From assembly GCA_031979385.1 (NCBI GenBank), contig DALZEF010000001.1, forward strand, positions 124,001 to 188,000: DNA of 64,000 nucleotides, read 5' to 3'. Made by a program: the position numbers and the translations under genes. Positions 35,895 through 44,173 of the stretch are shown piece after piece (position 1 is the first letter of the stretch; every line of letters starts with the position of its first letter). Under the pieces are notes generated by a model. The model made no database searches. It was not told where the DNA came from and saw only the letters and a list, made by a program, of their open reading frames with translations. The stretch comes from Timonella sp031979385 (lineage in GTDB: Bacteria; Actinomycetota; Actinomycetes; Actinomycetales; Cellulomonadaceae).

Positions 35895-36557
35895 ATGCAC
35901 AACCACACCACGGAACAAGCCAACAGCACCGCGTGGCCCGAGATCGCACCCATCGACTTTTGGGAAGACCGCTACGGCGGACCCGATCAGGTCTGGTCAG
36001 GGAAGGTCAACAAGGTCCTGTCCGACATCGCTTCAACGTTGACTCCCGGCACGGCACTCGACCTTGGCTGCGGAGAGGGTGGAGACGTCATCTGGCTGGC
36101 CCAAAACGGCTGGCAGGCAACCGGAATCGACATCTCAACCAACGCGGTCGCCCGCGCAACTGCGGCAGCCGAAGCCGCGGGAGTCTCGGACAAGGCCACC
36201 TTCCTTGCGGCCGACCTCGCCACCGTTCCACCCGGCCAGTTCGACCTGGTCACCGCCAGCTTCTTCCACTCCCCCGTGGAACTGCCTCGCGTCGAGATTC
36301 TGCGGGAAGCCACAACTCGGGTGGCACTTGGCGGGCACCTGCTCATCACCTCACACGCTGACTTCCCGCCATACTCACAGGCCTCCGATCAACGCGATCA
36401 CCGGTTCTTGAGTCCCGAGGAGGAATTCACGCAACTCAACCTCGATCCCAACTCATGGGAGCCAGTCATCACCGAGAAACGCAGCCGCATGACCACCGCG
36501 CTCACTGGCGAACCCGCTCCCATTGATGATGTGGTGGTTCTGGTCAATCGCCGCTGA
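35895..36557 (+). CDS. SAM-dependent methyltransferase
   Basis: 220 residues of the class I type. Motif I is ALDLGCGEGGDVIWLAQNGW, followed by TGIDISTNAVARA and the acidic AADLATVPPGQFDLVTASFF. The N-terminal FWEDRYGGPDQVWSGKVNKVL is the family pattern of the tellurite/thiol-type small-molecule methyltransferases. It diverges from the XRE-cupin regulator. The substrate is not predictable. Confidence 0.9.
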   Translation: MHNHTTEQANSTAWPEIAPIDFWEDRYGGPDQVWSGKVNKVLSDIASTLTPGTALDLGCGEGGDVIWLAQNGWQATGIDISTNAVARATAAAEAAGVSDKATFLAADLATVPPGQFDLVTASFFHSPVELPRVEILREATTRVALGGHLLITSHADFPPYSQASDQRDHRFLSPEEEFTQLNLDPNSWEPVITEKRSRMTTALTGEPAPIDDVVVLVNRR

Positions 36558-36877
36558 CCCGCACATCAACATGGTGGTTTTCCGTCATTAGGGTGGTTTT
36601 TTGTGGTGGGTGATCCCGGAAAATCACCATGCGAGTGCTGGGAAATGGGAATCACTAACGGACTCTGGTGAAATTGGCAACGGATTCCGGGGAAATCGAC
36701 AACGCCAGCACCCGAACCAACGAGATCATCCCAGATCAAATCAATGCATGAGCAACCAGTCAGGCGGGCATGATAGGTTCACGAGCGCACCCACAAGCGC
36801 GCCACGCTAGCGCCACCACAACACCGCGAGTTGCTAGCGGGCCGCGCCGTAGAACCACCCCACACAGTCAGGTCTCA
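36558..36877. other. Spacer without a gene
   Basis: No credible ORF. GGTGGTTTT occurs twice near 36570-36600, and a run of GGAAAT/GGGAAAT-type words (36640-36700) gives it a low-complexity look. It may be a decayed mobile-element end, but no inverted repeats could be matched. Confidence 0.4.
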
Positions 36878-38143
36878 ATGAGCGCCACTTCCGAGCTGAG
36901 AAGCCTCCTCCGCAACGCAGACTTCAAACGATTCTTTGTGATCCGGCTGCTCTGCCAATCCGGCGACGGCATGTTCCAAGCGGCGCTCGCAACCCTGTTC
37001 TTCTTCTCCCCGGAAGCCCAAGGCACACCGGGCGGTATCGCGTTTGCGCTGTTCGTGATGCTCGCGCCGTTCACTTTTGTGGGGCCGTTCGTGGGTGTGT
37101 TCATTGACCGGTGGCCGCGCCGCAACATCATCGTCATCACCGACTCGATCCGCCTACTCCTCACGGTCGGCATCGTCGCAGTGATCCTGACCAGTGGTTT
37201 CAGTGCGTGGGTGTACGTGCTCGCGCTCACGGCACTGTCGCTGAATCGGTTCCTCCTCGCGGCTTTGGGCGCATCCCTGCCGCGCGTTGTGGCGCCAAGT
37301 GAACTGCTCGTCGCCAATTCCATCCTGCCAACCATCGGCGCTGCCGCAACGGGAATCGGCGCCGTCCTCGGCGTCGCGATCGGCCTGCTGCTGCCGGCCG
37401 GCTCGACGCGCGATGCCGCGACCCTCGGGGCCGCGATCATTGTGTTCGCGTGCTCGATCATGGTTGCGCTCGGGTTTGATAAGGATCGGCTGGGACCGAT
37501 TGCCGACGAGTTGGCTGGGGCGCGTAAAGCCTCTGTCCGTCAGGTGGTTGGAGACTTGGGCGGGGCCGTCCGCCTGGTGTTTGAATTGAAAACTCCGGCT
37601 CGCGCCCTGCTGTCGATGGCGCTTATGCGACTGTTGTATGGCCTGATCTTTGTTGCATCGATCCTGCTTGCACGCAACTATTTCGTGTCCGCGGACGGCG
37701 ATGGCCTGACTTCGTTCGCGCAGATCATCGGCGTGACCGCAGCCGGTTTTGGTGTTGCCATCTTCGCTACCCCGCTTGTGGCGAGCCGGATCGGTGAACA
37801 TCGTTGGATCGTTACCTGCATGGGGGTGGCTATCGTCGCGCAGATCATTGCAACGATTCACATTTCGGTGCCCACGATCCTTGTGGTGGCTTTCCTGCTC
37901 GGCGTGGCAACGCAGGGAGCCAAGATCGCGTTCGACACGATCATCCAGCAGGACACCCCCGACGACTATCGAGGCCGCGCGTTCGTCCTGTACGACATGC
38001 TGTTCAACACTGCGTTCATGACTGCGGGACTCCTTGGCGTGGTGTTCCTGCCTGACACTGGGCTGAACCAGCCGCTCTACGCAGTGCTTGCGTTCGGTTA
38101 TCTGGCCATTGCGCTCGTGTACCGGAAACCTCGAAACATCTAG
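36878..38143 (+). CDS. MFS exporter
   Basis: 421 residues with about 12 membrane helices. RLLCQSGDGMFQAALATLFFF at the start and the loop GVFIDRWPRRNIIVITD (MFS motif A, D-R-x-x-R-R) between helices 2 and 3 show a drug/macrolide-efflux-like family. The ATG at 36878 is preferred because the upstream frame codes for an Arg/Pro-rich non-membrane stretch. Its stop overlaps the convergent gene at 38140. The substrate is unknown. Confidence 0.88.
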   Translation: MSATSELRSLLRNADFKRFFVIRLLCQSGDGMFQAALATLFFFSPEAQGTPGGIAFALFVMLAPFTFVGPFVGVFIDRWPRRNIIVITDSIRLLLTVGIVAVILTSGFSAWVYVLALTALSLNRFLLAALGASLPRVVAPSELLVANSILPTIGAAATGIGAVLGVAIGLLLPAGSTRDAATLGAAIIVFACSIMVALGFDKDRLGPIADELAGARKASVRQVVGDLGGAVRLVFELKTPARALLSMALMRLLYGLIFVASILLARNYFVSADGDGLTSFAQIIGVTAAGFGVAIFATPLVASRIGEHRWIVTCMGVAIVAQIIATIHISVPTILVVAFLLGVATQGAKIAFDTIIQQDTPDDYRGRAFVLYDMLFNTAFMTAGLLGVVFLPDTGLNQPLYAVLAFGYLAIALVYRKPRNI

Positions 38144-38631
38144 AAGTTCACAACCGGCACCAAGTCACTGGTCACGTAGTCGATAACCCCTAACTCGTCG
38201 TAATAACCGTCATAGGGTCGACCCCATGTGGTCGAATATGCCGTCCCATCCGGCCAAAACAGAGCAGTGTCATGGTTTCTGATAAAAACACGGGTGGTTT
38301 CGATCACGCTTCCATCAGACAAGTGCATCCTGAACGCAGTGGCAGTCTTACCGATCAGGTCATCATCCGAGCCTCGAAAAGGAGTTACCGGTACACCGCT
38401 AAAAAATCTAGTCGTTTCCGAGAGCAGTTCCGGTGACGTAATGACCGTACGTTTAACCTCTTGAGGAAGTTGCCCATAGGGGTACTCAAACAGTTCAAGG
38501 CTCACAACTGATCCGTCAGCAACCTCGGCAAGGACCCTCTTCGTGGGAACGAACTCCCTTATCGCAATAATTGCGATGACCACCAGCACCACAATTCCAG
38601 TGCCGATCACCCACGCCCATTTGTTCTTCAT
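38140..38631 (-). CDS. Membrane-anchored protein of unknown function
   Basis: 163 residues: MKNKWAW, one membrane helix (about 8-25), and then an extracytoplasmic domain rich in beta-strand (VADGSVVSLELFEYPYG, LSDGSVIETTRVFIRN). The ATG at 38631 follows AAGGG; the preceding TTG codon is ignored. Its 3' end overlaps the MFS stop by 4 bp. Family not recognised. Confidence 0.65.
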   Translation of the reverse strand: MKNKWAWVIGTGIVVLVVIAIIAIREFVPTKRVLAEVADGSVVSLELFEYPYGQLPQEVKRTVITSPELLSETTRFFSGVPVTPFRGSDDDLIGKTATAFRMHLSDGSVIETTRVFIRNHDTALFWPDGTAYSTTWGRPYDGYYDELGVIDYVTSDLVPVVNF

Positions 38632-38855
38632 CAAAACCCTTCCATCAGGTCAGGTGGAATTTGGTGTTTGAGCCCACCAAACCGCCGTTGAGGATGGCCT
38701 TCGTGTAGCTTGCCCGTCTGTATCGTCCAAACTACGCCAGACGGTCGTTTAGGTTCCAGTCATACTCAGGTCACTCGACCCACATGACGCGAGCCGAGAG
38801 CCGTGGGTGACCTATTCGTCGCCAAGCAAAGCGTGAAAACGCTTAGGCTTGAACC

Positions 38856-39173
38856 ATGGCAACAATCAACGTCTCCGAAGCCGAACTCCCGGAACTCATC
38901 GCGAACAACAAGGTGGTCGTGCTCGACTTCTGGGCACCGTGGTGTGCGCCATGCAAACAGTTCGGACCAATCTTCGAGGACGTTTCCGCAGAACACGATG
39001 ACGTGGTTTTTGCCAAGGTCAACACCGACGACAACCGCGCCATCATCGACGAATACAAGATCAAGTCGATTCCGACTGTCGCCGTAGTCAAGGACGGCGA
39101 GGTGGTGTACAACGAGGCTGGAGCGATGAACGAACTGTCGTTTGACATGCTCGTACGTATGCTCAAGGAGTAG
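38856..39173 (+). CDS. Thioredoxin
   Basis: 105 residues, one thioredoxin fold with the redox motif WCAPC (in FWAPWCAPCKQFGP) and the cis-Pro loop SIPTVAVVKDGE. It is cytoplasmic and a general disulfide reductase. It lies 135 bp before the RiPP cluster on the same strand, but the promoter-like dyads between them suggest separate transcription. Confidence 0.95.
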   Translation: MATINVSEAELPELIANNKVVVLDFWAPWCAPCKQFGPIFEDVSAEHDDVVFAKVNTDDNRAIIDEYKIKSIPTVAVVKDGEVVYNEAGAMNELSFDMLVRMLKE

Positions 39174-39201
39174 TTCCCCTCGCGGCGGCATACCCAAACG
39201 G

Positions 39202-39241
39202 TGTCCCAAGGACCAAGTCAAATATGTTCCAAAGGACATAT
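39202..39241. promoter_or_regulatory. Tandem dyads before the RiPP cluster, probable operator
   Basis: TGTCCCAAGGACCA (39202-39215) and TGTTCCAAAGGACA (39225-39238) are two related dyads of the GTCC-n-GGAC kind, 23 bp apart (about two helical turns). They are 70-107 bp upstream of the first gene. A reverse-orientation relative, TGTTCTTTGG, occurs at 49867-49876 in front of the adjacent two-component system. Confidence 0.55.
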
Positions 39242-39308
39242 GCGGCCCAGAAAAACCTCAATAACGTTCTAGGTATCAACAACACCGAACGACATTGAGG
39301 AGGACTCC

Positions 39309-40265
39309 ATGAACGGGCTACAGCTCACAGCTATCAGCCGTAACTTCGGTGACCACCAAGTACTCCACGACACAACATTCGGCGTGGAACGCGGCGAGAT
39401 CGTCGGGTTCATCGGGGGGAACGGTGCCGGTAAGACCACCACGATGCGAATCATCCTGGGGTTACTGGCACCGCACAGCGGAAGCGTGACGTGGGATGGC
39501 GCACCGATCACTGCCTTGGACCGTCGTCGCATCGGGTACATGCCCGAGGAACGCGGACTCTACCCGCAAATGCCGGTAGCCGCCCAGATCGTGCACTTCG
39601 CGCTGTTGGAAGGCCACACCCTCGCATCTGCTAAACGCACAGCAGCGGAGCTTATCTCGTCTCTTGGCCTCTCCGGCCGCGAGCGCACCCTAGTCCAAGA
39701 CCTCTCGCTGGGTAACCAGCAGCGCGTGCAACTCGCAGTCACACTCGTTGGCAATCCGTCGTTGCTGGTACTCGATGAGCCGTTCTCCGGGCTTGACCCC
39801 CTGGCGGTCGAAACGATGGCGGCTCTCATCCAAGAACAAGCACGGCGCGGTGTTGGGGTTCTGTTCTCCTCGCACCAGCTCGACCTTGTTGAACGCGTTT
39901 GCGACAGGGTTTGCATCCTTGATCGTGGCCGGGTTGTAGCTAACGGTCGCGTGCAAGACCTGCAAAACGACGGTCTGAGCAGTTGGATCCTCACGTTCTC
40001 TGGCAAGGCGGACCGATTCGCCGCTGAGGTGTCGATGCTTCGGGGGGTATCCGTGTCATTCACGAATGATTCCCATCAGAGTTTGCTTCTTTCAGTGCCT
40101 GGCTCTAGCCGTGATGTCCCCGAGGATGTGCTGCGTTTGGCGGTCAACCACGGAGGGCTACGTAGCATCGAAACCTACCGTAAGTCGCTCGGGGATCTGC
40201 TATCCGAACAGTTCATCTCTGCCGGAGTCAGTGCGGCAGCTAGCACGACGGGAGCAACGTCATGA
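39309..40265 (+). CDS. ABC exporter ATPase of the RiPP cluster (NatA-like)
   Basis: 318 residues. Walker A GGNGAGKTT, a signature of LSLGNQQRVQ (Gly-Asn in place of Ser-Gly) and Walker B LLVLDEPFSGLD, with a C-terminal DUF4162-type extension (DGLSSWILTFSGKADRF). The ATG follows GAGGAGG. It overlaps the permease by 4 bp (ATGA). Being first in the peptide cluster, it most likely powers export of, or immunity to, the mature peptide. NatAB-type sodium or drug extrusion is the alternative. Confidence 0.9.
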   Translation: MNGLQLTAISRNFGDHQVLHDTTFGVERGEIVGFIGGNGAGKTTTMRIILGLLAPHSGSVTWDGAPITALDRRRIGYMPEERGLYPQMPVAAQIVHFALLEGHTLASAKRTAAELISSLGLSGRERTLVQDLSLGNQQRVQLAVTLVGNPSLLVLDEPFSGLDPLAVETMAALIQEQARRGVGVLFSSHQLDLVERVCDRVCILDRGRVVANGRVQDLQNDGLSSWILTFSGKADRFAAEVSMLRGVSVSFTNDSHQSLLLSVPGSSRDVPEDVLRLAVNHGGLRSIETYRKSLGDLLSEQFISAGVSAAASTTGATS

Positions 40266-41176
40266 CAACGACCGCTTATGGGGCTTCCGTCCATTCGCCC
40301 CTGTTGACGCAGCCCACTGTTGCCCGGGAGATCGGGTTGATCATTCGCCGTGAAGTGCTTACTCGGGGCACCAACAGAACCATCTTGATTGCAACGTTGT
40401 CACTTGCTGTGCTCTTAGGTGTTACGGCGGGGGTTGGTGGCTGGTTCTTAGTCGGTGCGGTTGATGATGGGCTCACCATTAACTTAGGTGGGCGACTCTA
40501 CTTTGCTACTGCAATGGTCACGGCTCTGTTGGCCTCGCTCGTGTATTCATCTTCGACTCTGACCAGTGGCGTTGTTGAAGAGAAAGCTTCACGGGTGGTG
40601 GAGATTTTGATCACCAAGGTTGGTGTGGGGCCGTTGCTTGCGGGGAAGATGATCGGCATCGGGTTGGTTACGCTCACTCAGTTGCTGCTCATTGGAGGCG
40701 CTGCTGTTCTTGGATTCACTGTGGTTGATGGCTGGTCTGTCATTGAGGCTGATGTGAGTTCGTCACTGCTGTGGTTCCTCGTGTGGTTTTTGCTGGGGTA
40801 CGTCATCTTTGCAATTCTTAACACGATCTTGGCGGCGACGGTGTCACGTCAAGAAGACCTCAGTTCCGCGATGACTCCGGTATCTATCGCTCAAATGGTT
40901 GTGCTGGTTATTGCGCTCTACGTGCTACCAACCAACCCCAACACTCTGGCTCTCAACATCCTCAGTTATGTCCCGATGTTCTCGTCGTATCTCATGCCTG
41001 TCCGCGACGGACTTGGCCTAGTCGAGACTTGGGAGCTGATCCTGGCGGCTGCGCTCGCTGTAGTTGCTGTTCCTTTGCTGTTCGCTGTGGCGACGCGGAT
41101 CTACCGCAACAACGCATTGCGGACCGGGTCTCGCGTTTCGCTTCAACAGTCGCTTGCGGCTGGCGATAACAACTAG
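40262..41176 (+). CDS. ABC exporter permease of the RiPP cluster (NatB-like)
   Basis: 304 residues with six membrane helices and a large extracytoplasmic loop replaced here by a short segment. YSSSTLTSGVVEEKASRVVEILITKV is the NatB/YhaP signature. It starts in the ATGA overlap with the ATPase gene and is translationally coupled. It would form the channel for the modified peptide. Confidence 0.9.
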   Translation: MTTTAYGASVHSPLLTQPTVAREIGLIIRREVLTRGTNRTILIATLSLAVLLGVTAGVGGWFLVGAVDDGLTINLGGRLYFATAMVTALLASLVYSSSTLTSGVVEEKASRVVEILITKVGVGPLLAGKMIGIGLVTLTQLLLIGGAAVLGFTVVDGWSVIEADVSSSLLWFLVWFLLGYVIFAILNTILAATVSRQEDLSSAMTPVSIAQMVVLVIALYVLPTNPNTLALNILSYVPMFSSYLMPVRDGLGLVETWELILAAALAVVAVPLLFAVATRIYRNNALRTGSRVSLQQSLAAGDNN

Positions 41177-41202
41177 CATTCGACCTTAACTATTCAGGCT
41201 GT

Positions 41203-41231
41203 CGCGGCTGCGGCTACACACCGCAGCCGCG
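41203..41231 (+). terminator. GC-rich hairpin inside the RiPP operon
   Basis: CGCGGCTGCGG paired with CCGCAGCCGCG (11 bp perfect), loop CTACACA, no U-tract. It lies between the exporter genes and the biosynthetic genes and may cause partial termination or protect an RNA end. Confidence 0.5.
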
Positions 41232-41308
41232 CACCAAGACCGTACGGGGCTTCGCCCCCACTATCTACGGCAATTCCAACCCAACAAAGCACATTTCAGG
41301 AGACAACT

Positions 41309-41422
41309 ATGTCTAATTCCAGTGAACGTCCCCGGTCCAACGCCAAAAAGCACCTGCTAAACGCCGTGTGGCTGGCTGTCGGAATCGTTGTGGCTTACAC
41401 GATCATCACGCTCCTCAAGTAG
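41309..41422 (+). CDS. 37-residue single-helix membrane peptide of the RiPP cluster
   Basis: Too short for routine gene callers but well supported: CAGGAGACAACT precedes the ATG at good spacing. The product is a charged N-terminal half (SSERPRSNAKKHLLNA) followed by one membrane helix (VWLAVGIVVAYTIITLL) and a final Lys. It has no Cys and few Ser/Thr in the helix, so it is not a lanthipeptide precursor. It may be an immunity peptide or an accessory subunit of the exporter; that is inference from position only. Confidence 0.65.
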   Translation: MSNSSERPRSNAKKHLLNAVWLAVGIVVAYTIITLLK

Positions 41423-41468
41423 CTATCCCCATCCATTAACCACCTGAACAACGAAAGGAGGCCTGCAC

Positions 41469-42578
41469 GTGACTGCAGTAACCACTTTGGCAGCGCCGAC
41501 AATACCGGCTGAGGTAACGCACGCAGTGAGTGCCACCGTTTCGAGTATTTTGCGCGATCGCGGCCTTCCGGTTGTATCAGCGGTGGACTCGAGGCCGTTG
41601 CTTGGCCGTAACCGTTCTTGGCTTATGGAGCTCGAATCCGGGGCTAGGGTGTTTGTGAAGCAGATTGACCCTGCCGTTGCTGGTCCGAGTGCGTTTAGGC
41701 GGTCGGTGGCATACGGCCAATTCGCTCGGGAGAACCAGGATCACGCACCGTCCTCCCCGCAGCTGCTTGGTTATAGCGAAACCGATGGTTTGCTCATCTT
41801 TGAGGAGTGCCCCGGAACGAACGCCGCAACTCTACTTGCTCAGGAGCAGTTACCCAGCGATTTTCCGATGCGGGCGGGCGAGTTGTTGGCGCAACTACAC
41901 GGCGGTAGGGTCACTGATTTGCCTGATGCTCAGCCGCCGAGTCCTCCACATCTGATGCTGGCAGCGGGTATTCCTGCTCACCGATTCTTCGATTTCACAA
42001 TCGCCGAGATATCACTGTGGCACAAATTGCAGGCTGATGTTCCGCTGATTGCTGCGGCTCAGCATCTCAGGGAGTTGGAGGCTGCCCACAGGTATGCGCC
42101 GACCCACAATGATGTTCGTCTTGATCAGTTTCATGTCCAGGGCCATGAGTTGTCGCTCGTGGACTGGGAGGAGTTTGGTTATGGCGACCCTGCCCGCGAT
42201 CTTGGGGCGTTGGCAGGCGAACTGATCTATCGTGCCGTTTTGGACACTGTTACAACGCGTGGTTCGGGCGATTTTGTCCCGCCCAGTGAGTTTGATTCTC
42301 ACCTGGCAACCACTTTGATTGCGCAACGGATCGAATCGGTGGTTCCGCAGGTCAAAGCACTGTGGCTAACCTACCGGTTACATAGCGAGCGCACGGATCG
42401 TGAGTTATCTGTTAGGGCTACCGCGCATGCTGGCTGGCACTTGGTGGATCGCACGATCGCACGGGCACCGCTGGTGTCGCGTTTGCCTGGTATCGAGCGG
42501 GCGGCAGCGGGTATTGGCCGCCGGGCTTTGCTCTCACCGGAGCGCTTTGCTCAGCTACTTGGTTTTGGGGGCGAATGA
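41469..42578 (+). CDS. APH-type kinase of a class V-like lanthipeptide synthetase (LanK-like)
   Basis: 369 residues with an aminoglycoside-phosphotransferase fold. Lys64 (RVFVKQI) is the probable ATP lysine; the catalytic loop is HND at 213-215 (PTHNDVRLDQF); the metal Asp is 232 in VDWEEFGYGDPARDLG. All key kinase residues are present. The start is GTG at 41469, set by AAAGGAGG seven bases upstream. It sits directly before the HopA1-like gene. Known class V lanthipeptide and thioamitide clusters combine such a kinase with a HopA1-like protein to phosphorylate and eliminate Ser/Thr, which is the role proposed here. Confidence 0.82.
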   Translation: MTAVTTLAAPTIPAEVTHAVSATVSSILRDRGLPVVSAVDSRPLLGRNRSWLMELESGARVFVKQIDPAVAGPSAFRRSVAYGQFARENQDHAPSSPQLLGYSETDGLLIFEECPGTNAATLLAQEQLPSDFPMRAGELLAQLHGGRVTDLPDAQPPSPPHLMLAAGIPAHRFFDFTIAEISLWHKLQADVPLIAAAQHLRELEAAHRYAPTHNDVRLDQFHVQGHELSLVDWEEFGYGDPARDLGALAGELIYRAVLDTVTTRGSGDFVPPSEFDSHLATTLIAQRIESVVPQVKALWLTYRLHSERTDRELSVRATAHAGWHLVDRTIARAPLVSRLPGIERAAAGIGRRALLSPERFAQLLGFGGE

Positions 42579-42579
42579 G

Positions 42580-43524
42580 ATGACTGTCGTTCACGAAACT
42601 ACCGAGTTTACGCAGATTTTTGAGTCTGCGGTCAGCCTCGATGCCTCCACCTTTACCGGGCGTGTGGCTGGGCGCGATATTCAGGCGGGCAGCCTTCCTG
42701 AACTCCGGTCGCTGCTTACAGCAGCGGTTTACAGCCTGCTTCATTCACGTAATCCACGGCTCGATGAAATGAGTCCGGTTGCAGTTCAAGACCTTGCCGA
42801 CGAGCTGGTTACGCTCATCCCTCGGCCCACCGTCGCACACAGTGCGGTTGGGCTTGGTCCGGTTTCGGTTGAAGGGTTTGGGTTTGGCGGCCAAAGCTGT
42901 GAGGTAGTTGAGGTTCAAGGCGTGCGGGTGCTGTTCCCCGAACAGCACCTGGTCCGGTCCTCTTCGGGCCGAGTCACCGCGGTGCGGATTCCGAGTTGGC
43001 GTAAGCGCACCACTCCGGGATATCTGCTCGCTATGGGAGGTAAGGGCGTTGTGTCTGCGCAGTCAATGGTCCGGTTCTATGTTGCTTGCGCAGATGCTGC
43101 CAGCGCCGTAGCCGTGTGGGAGCACCTACTTCAACGACTCGACGATTCTGGTATCGCGTACCAGGTGAAGACCTTATCTGCCGCAGCCGCTTATCCGCGC
43201 TCTGACGCGCTTGTCGTGTACGTAAGTTCTGACCGTGCCGGCCAGGTTGAGCACATGCTCTGTCGTGTCATTAACTGCTGCGCAGTGAAATTGTCACCTC
43301 AGTCTGTGTTCGCTGAGCCGGTGGCTTACGGGGTTGGGCGAGCAACTGAACCGACCGATAGGCGCCCCGGTTACGCGGGGTTGAGTTTTGGCCAGCATCG
43401 CTCACGCGTCGCGGTTGATGCCTTGATCAGGGCTGCAACCACTGGCAGTTCGTTCACGCAGGCGTGGCAGCACGAAGCCCATCTAGCGCAGATCAACCCT
43501 GCTGTCCCAGGACGCAACATTTAA
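42580..43524 (+). CDS. HopA1-like lyase component of the synthetase (LanY-like)
   Basis: 314 residues, 1 bp after the kinase stop. The C-terminal region MVRFYVACADAASAVAVW, then QVKTLSAAAAYPRSDALVVYV and the closing GLSFGQHRSRVAVDALIRA, matches the layout of HopA1-effector-like proteins found in class V lanthipeptide and thioamitide clusters, where they are thought to remove phosphate from pSer/pThr to give Dha/Dhb. The ATG at 42580 is chosen because the longer frame overlaps the whole end of the kinase gene. The family call is by pattern, without a search. Confidence 0.72.
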   Translation: MTVVHETTEFTQIFESAVSLDASTFTGRVAGRDIQAGSLPELRSLLTAAVYSLLHSRNPRLDEMSPVAVQDLADELVTLIPRPTVAHSAVGLGPVSVEGFGFGGQSCEVVEVQGVRVLFPEQHLVRSSSGRVTAVRIPSWRKRTTPGYLLAMGGKGVVSAQSMVRFYVACADAASAVAVWEHLLQRLDDSGIAYQVKTLSAAAAYPRSDALVVYVSSDRAGQVEHMLCRVINCCAVKLSPQSVFAEPVAYGVGRATEPTDRRPGYAGLSFGQHRSRVAVDALIRAATTGSSFTQAWQHEAHLAQINPAVPGRNI

Positions 43525-43528
43525 GTTT

Positions 43529-43563
43529 CCTGCACAAAGCCCACCCATTGGGTTTCGTGCAGG
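43529..43563 (+). terminator. Hairpin between the synthetase and precursor genes
   Basis: CCTGCACAAAGCCCA (43529-43543) pairs with TGGGTTTCGTGCAGG (43549-43563), with two mismatches and a 5-nt loop. Partial termination here would separate enzyme and precursor transcript levels. Confidence 0.5.
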
Positions 43564-43577
43564 GCCCCGCTCAGCCG

Positions 43578-43736
43578 GGGAAAGCACCATCCACATCATC
43601 AATTCACACAAAGGAGCAATTCAATGACCATCGCACACATCACCGAACCAGCACAGCTCGCTGACCTCACCGCCAGCCACGACACCTTCGCAGCACCCGA
43701 AGAACTCGGCACCGACGCCGCCACCGAAGCACCAGC
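43578..43736 (+). repeat. 159-bp perfect direct repeat, copy 1 (5' UTR plus leader)
   Basis: Identical base for base to 43881-44039. It covers 46 bp of untranslated leader, the ribosome site AAAGGAG, and codons 1 to about 37 of the precursor. Identity stops at the leader/core junction. Confidence 0.95.
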
Positions 43737-43794
43737 GTCCACCCCGTTTTGCGTTGGCATCATCGTTGGCGCGACCCTCGGTGCCGGCTGCTGA
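43624..43794 (+). CDS. Class V-like lanthipeptide precursor 1
   Basis: 56 residues. The acidic leader (1-38) has MTIAHITEPAQLADL at its start and ends EAPA. The proposed core is STPFCVGIIVGATLGAGC: Ser39, Thr40, Cys43, Thr51 and a C-terminal Cys56. The two Cys and three Ser/Thr could give one methyllanthionine (Thr40-Cys43) and one C-terminal AviMeCys (Thr51-Cys56) after decarboxylation by the flavoprotein encoded downstream. AAAGGAG lies 8 bases before the ATG. The leader/core boundary is inferred from where the two copies diverge. Confidence 0.85.
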   Translation: MTIAHITEPAQLADLTASHDTFAAPEELGTDAATEAPASTPFCVGIIVGATLGAGC

Positions 43795-43880
43795 GTCGTC
43801 GCCAATCAGAACCACTATGACACGGACAAACTACCCGTTCGTAACCGGTGTCCCGCAACACCGCATAGTTCCCATCCTCT

Positions 43881-44039
43881 GGGAAAGCACCATCCACATC
43901 ATCAATTCACACAAAGGAGCAATTCAATGACCATCGCACACATCACCGAACCAGCACAGCTCGCTGACCTCACCGCCAGCCACGACACCTTCGCAGCACC
44001 CGAAGAACTCGGCACCGACGCCGCCACCGAAGCACCAGC
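43881..44039 (+). repeat. 159-bp perfect direct repeat, copy 2 (5' UTR plus leader)
   Basis: Second copy, offset 303 bp from copy 1, with no substitution. It shows a recent duplication or ongoing gene conversion of the leader while the core has changed. Confidence 0.95.
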
Positions 44040-44097
44040 AACTACGCCATTTTGTGCAGGTGTAGCTGTCGGTTTGACTCTCACACTCGGTTGCTAA
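43927..44097 (+). CDS. Class V-like lanthipeptide precursor 2
   Basis: 56 residues, leader identical to precursor 1. The core is TTPFCAGVAVGLTLTLGC. Thr40-Pro-Phe-Cys43, Gly45, Val48-Gly49, Thr51 and Gly55-Cys56 are shared with precursor 1; other positions vary among hydrophobic residues and one extra Thr (53) appears. Position 39 is Thr instead of Ser. The conserved spacing of Thr40, Cys43, Thr51 and Cys56 argues that the same two rings form in both products. The two may act as a two-component pair or as variants. Confidence 0.85.
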   Translation: MTIAHITEPAQLADLTASHDTFAAPEELGTDAATEAPATTPFCAGVAVGLTLTLGC

Positions 44098-44116
44098 TTC
44101 ACCGAACCTAAATCCC

Positions 44117-44146
44117 TGTGGCGCCCGCTCTCATGCGGGCGCCACA
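44117..44146 (+). terminator. Strong hairpin after the precursor genes
   Basis: TGTGGCGCCCGC (44117-44128) pairs perfectly with GCGGGCGCCACA (44135-44146), loop TCTCAT, no U-tract. It probably raises precursor mRNA over downstream enzyme mRNA by stabilising the 3' end or by partial termination. Confidence 0.65.
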
Positions 44147-44173
44147 TAGGCGAAGCCGCAAAGGAGTGCCACA

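Noticed and set aside
43599..43805. Small antisense frames across the precursor genes
   Set aside because: They exist only because the GC-rich leader lacks stops on the other strand; no ribosome sites, and the sense frames have strong ones.
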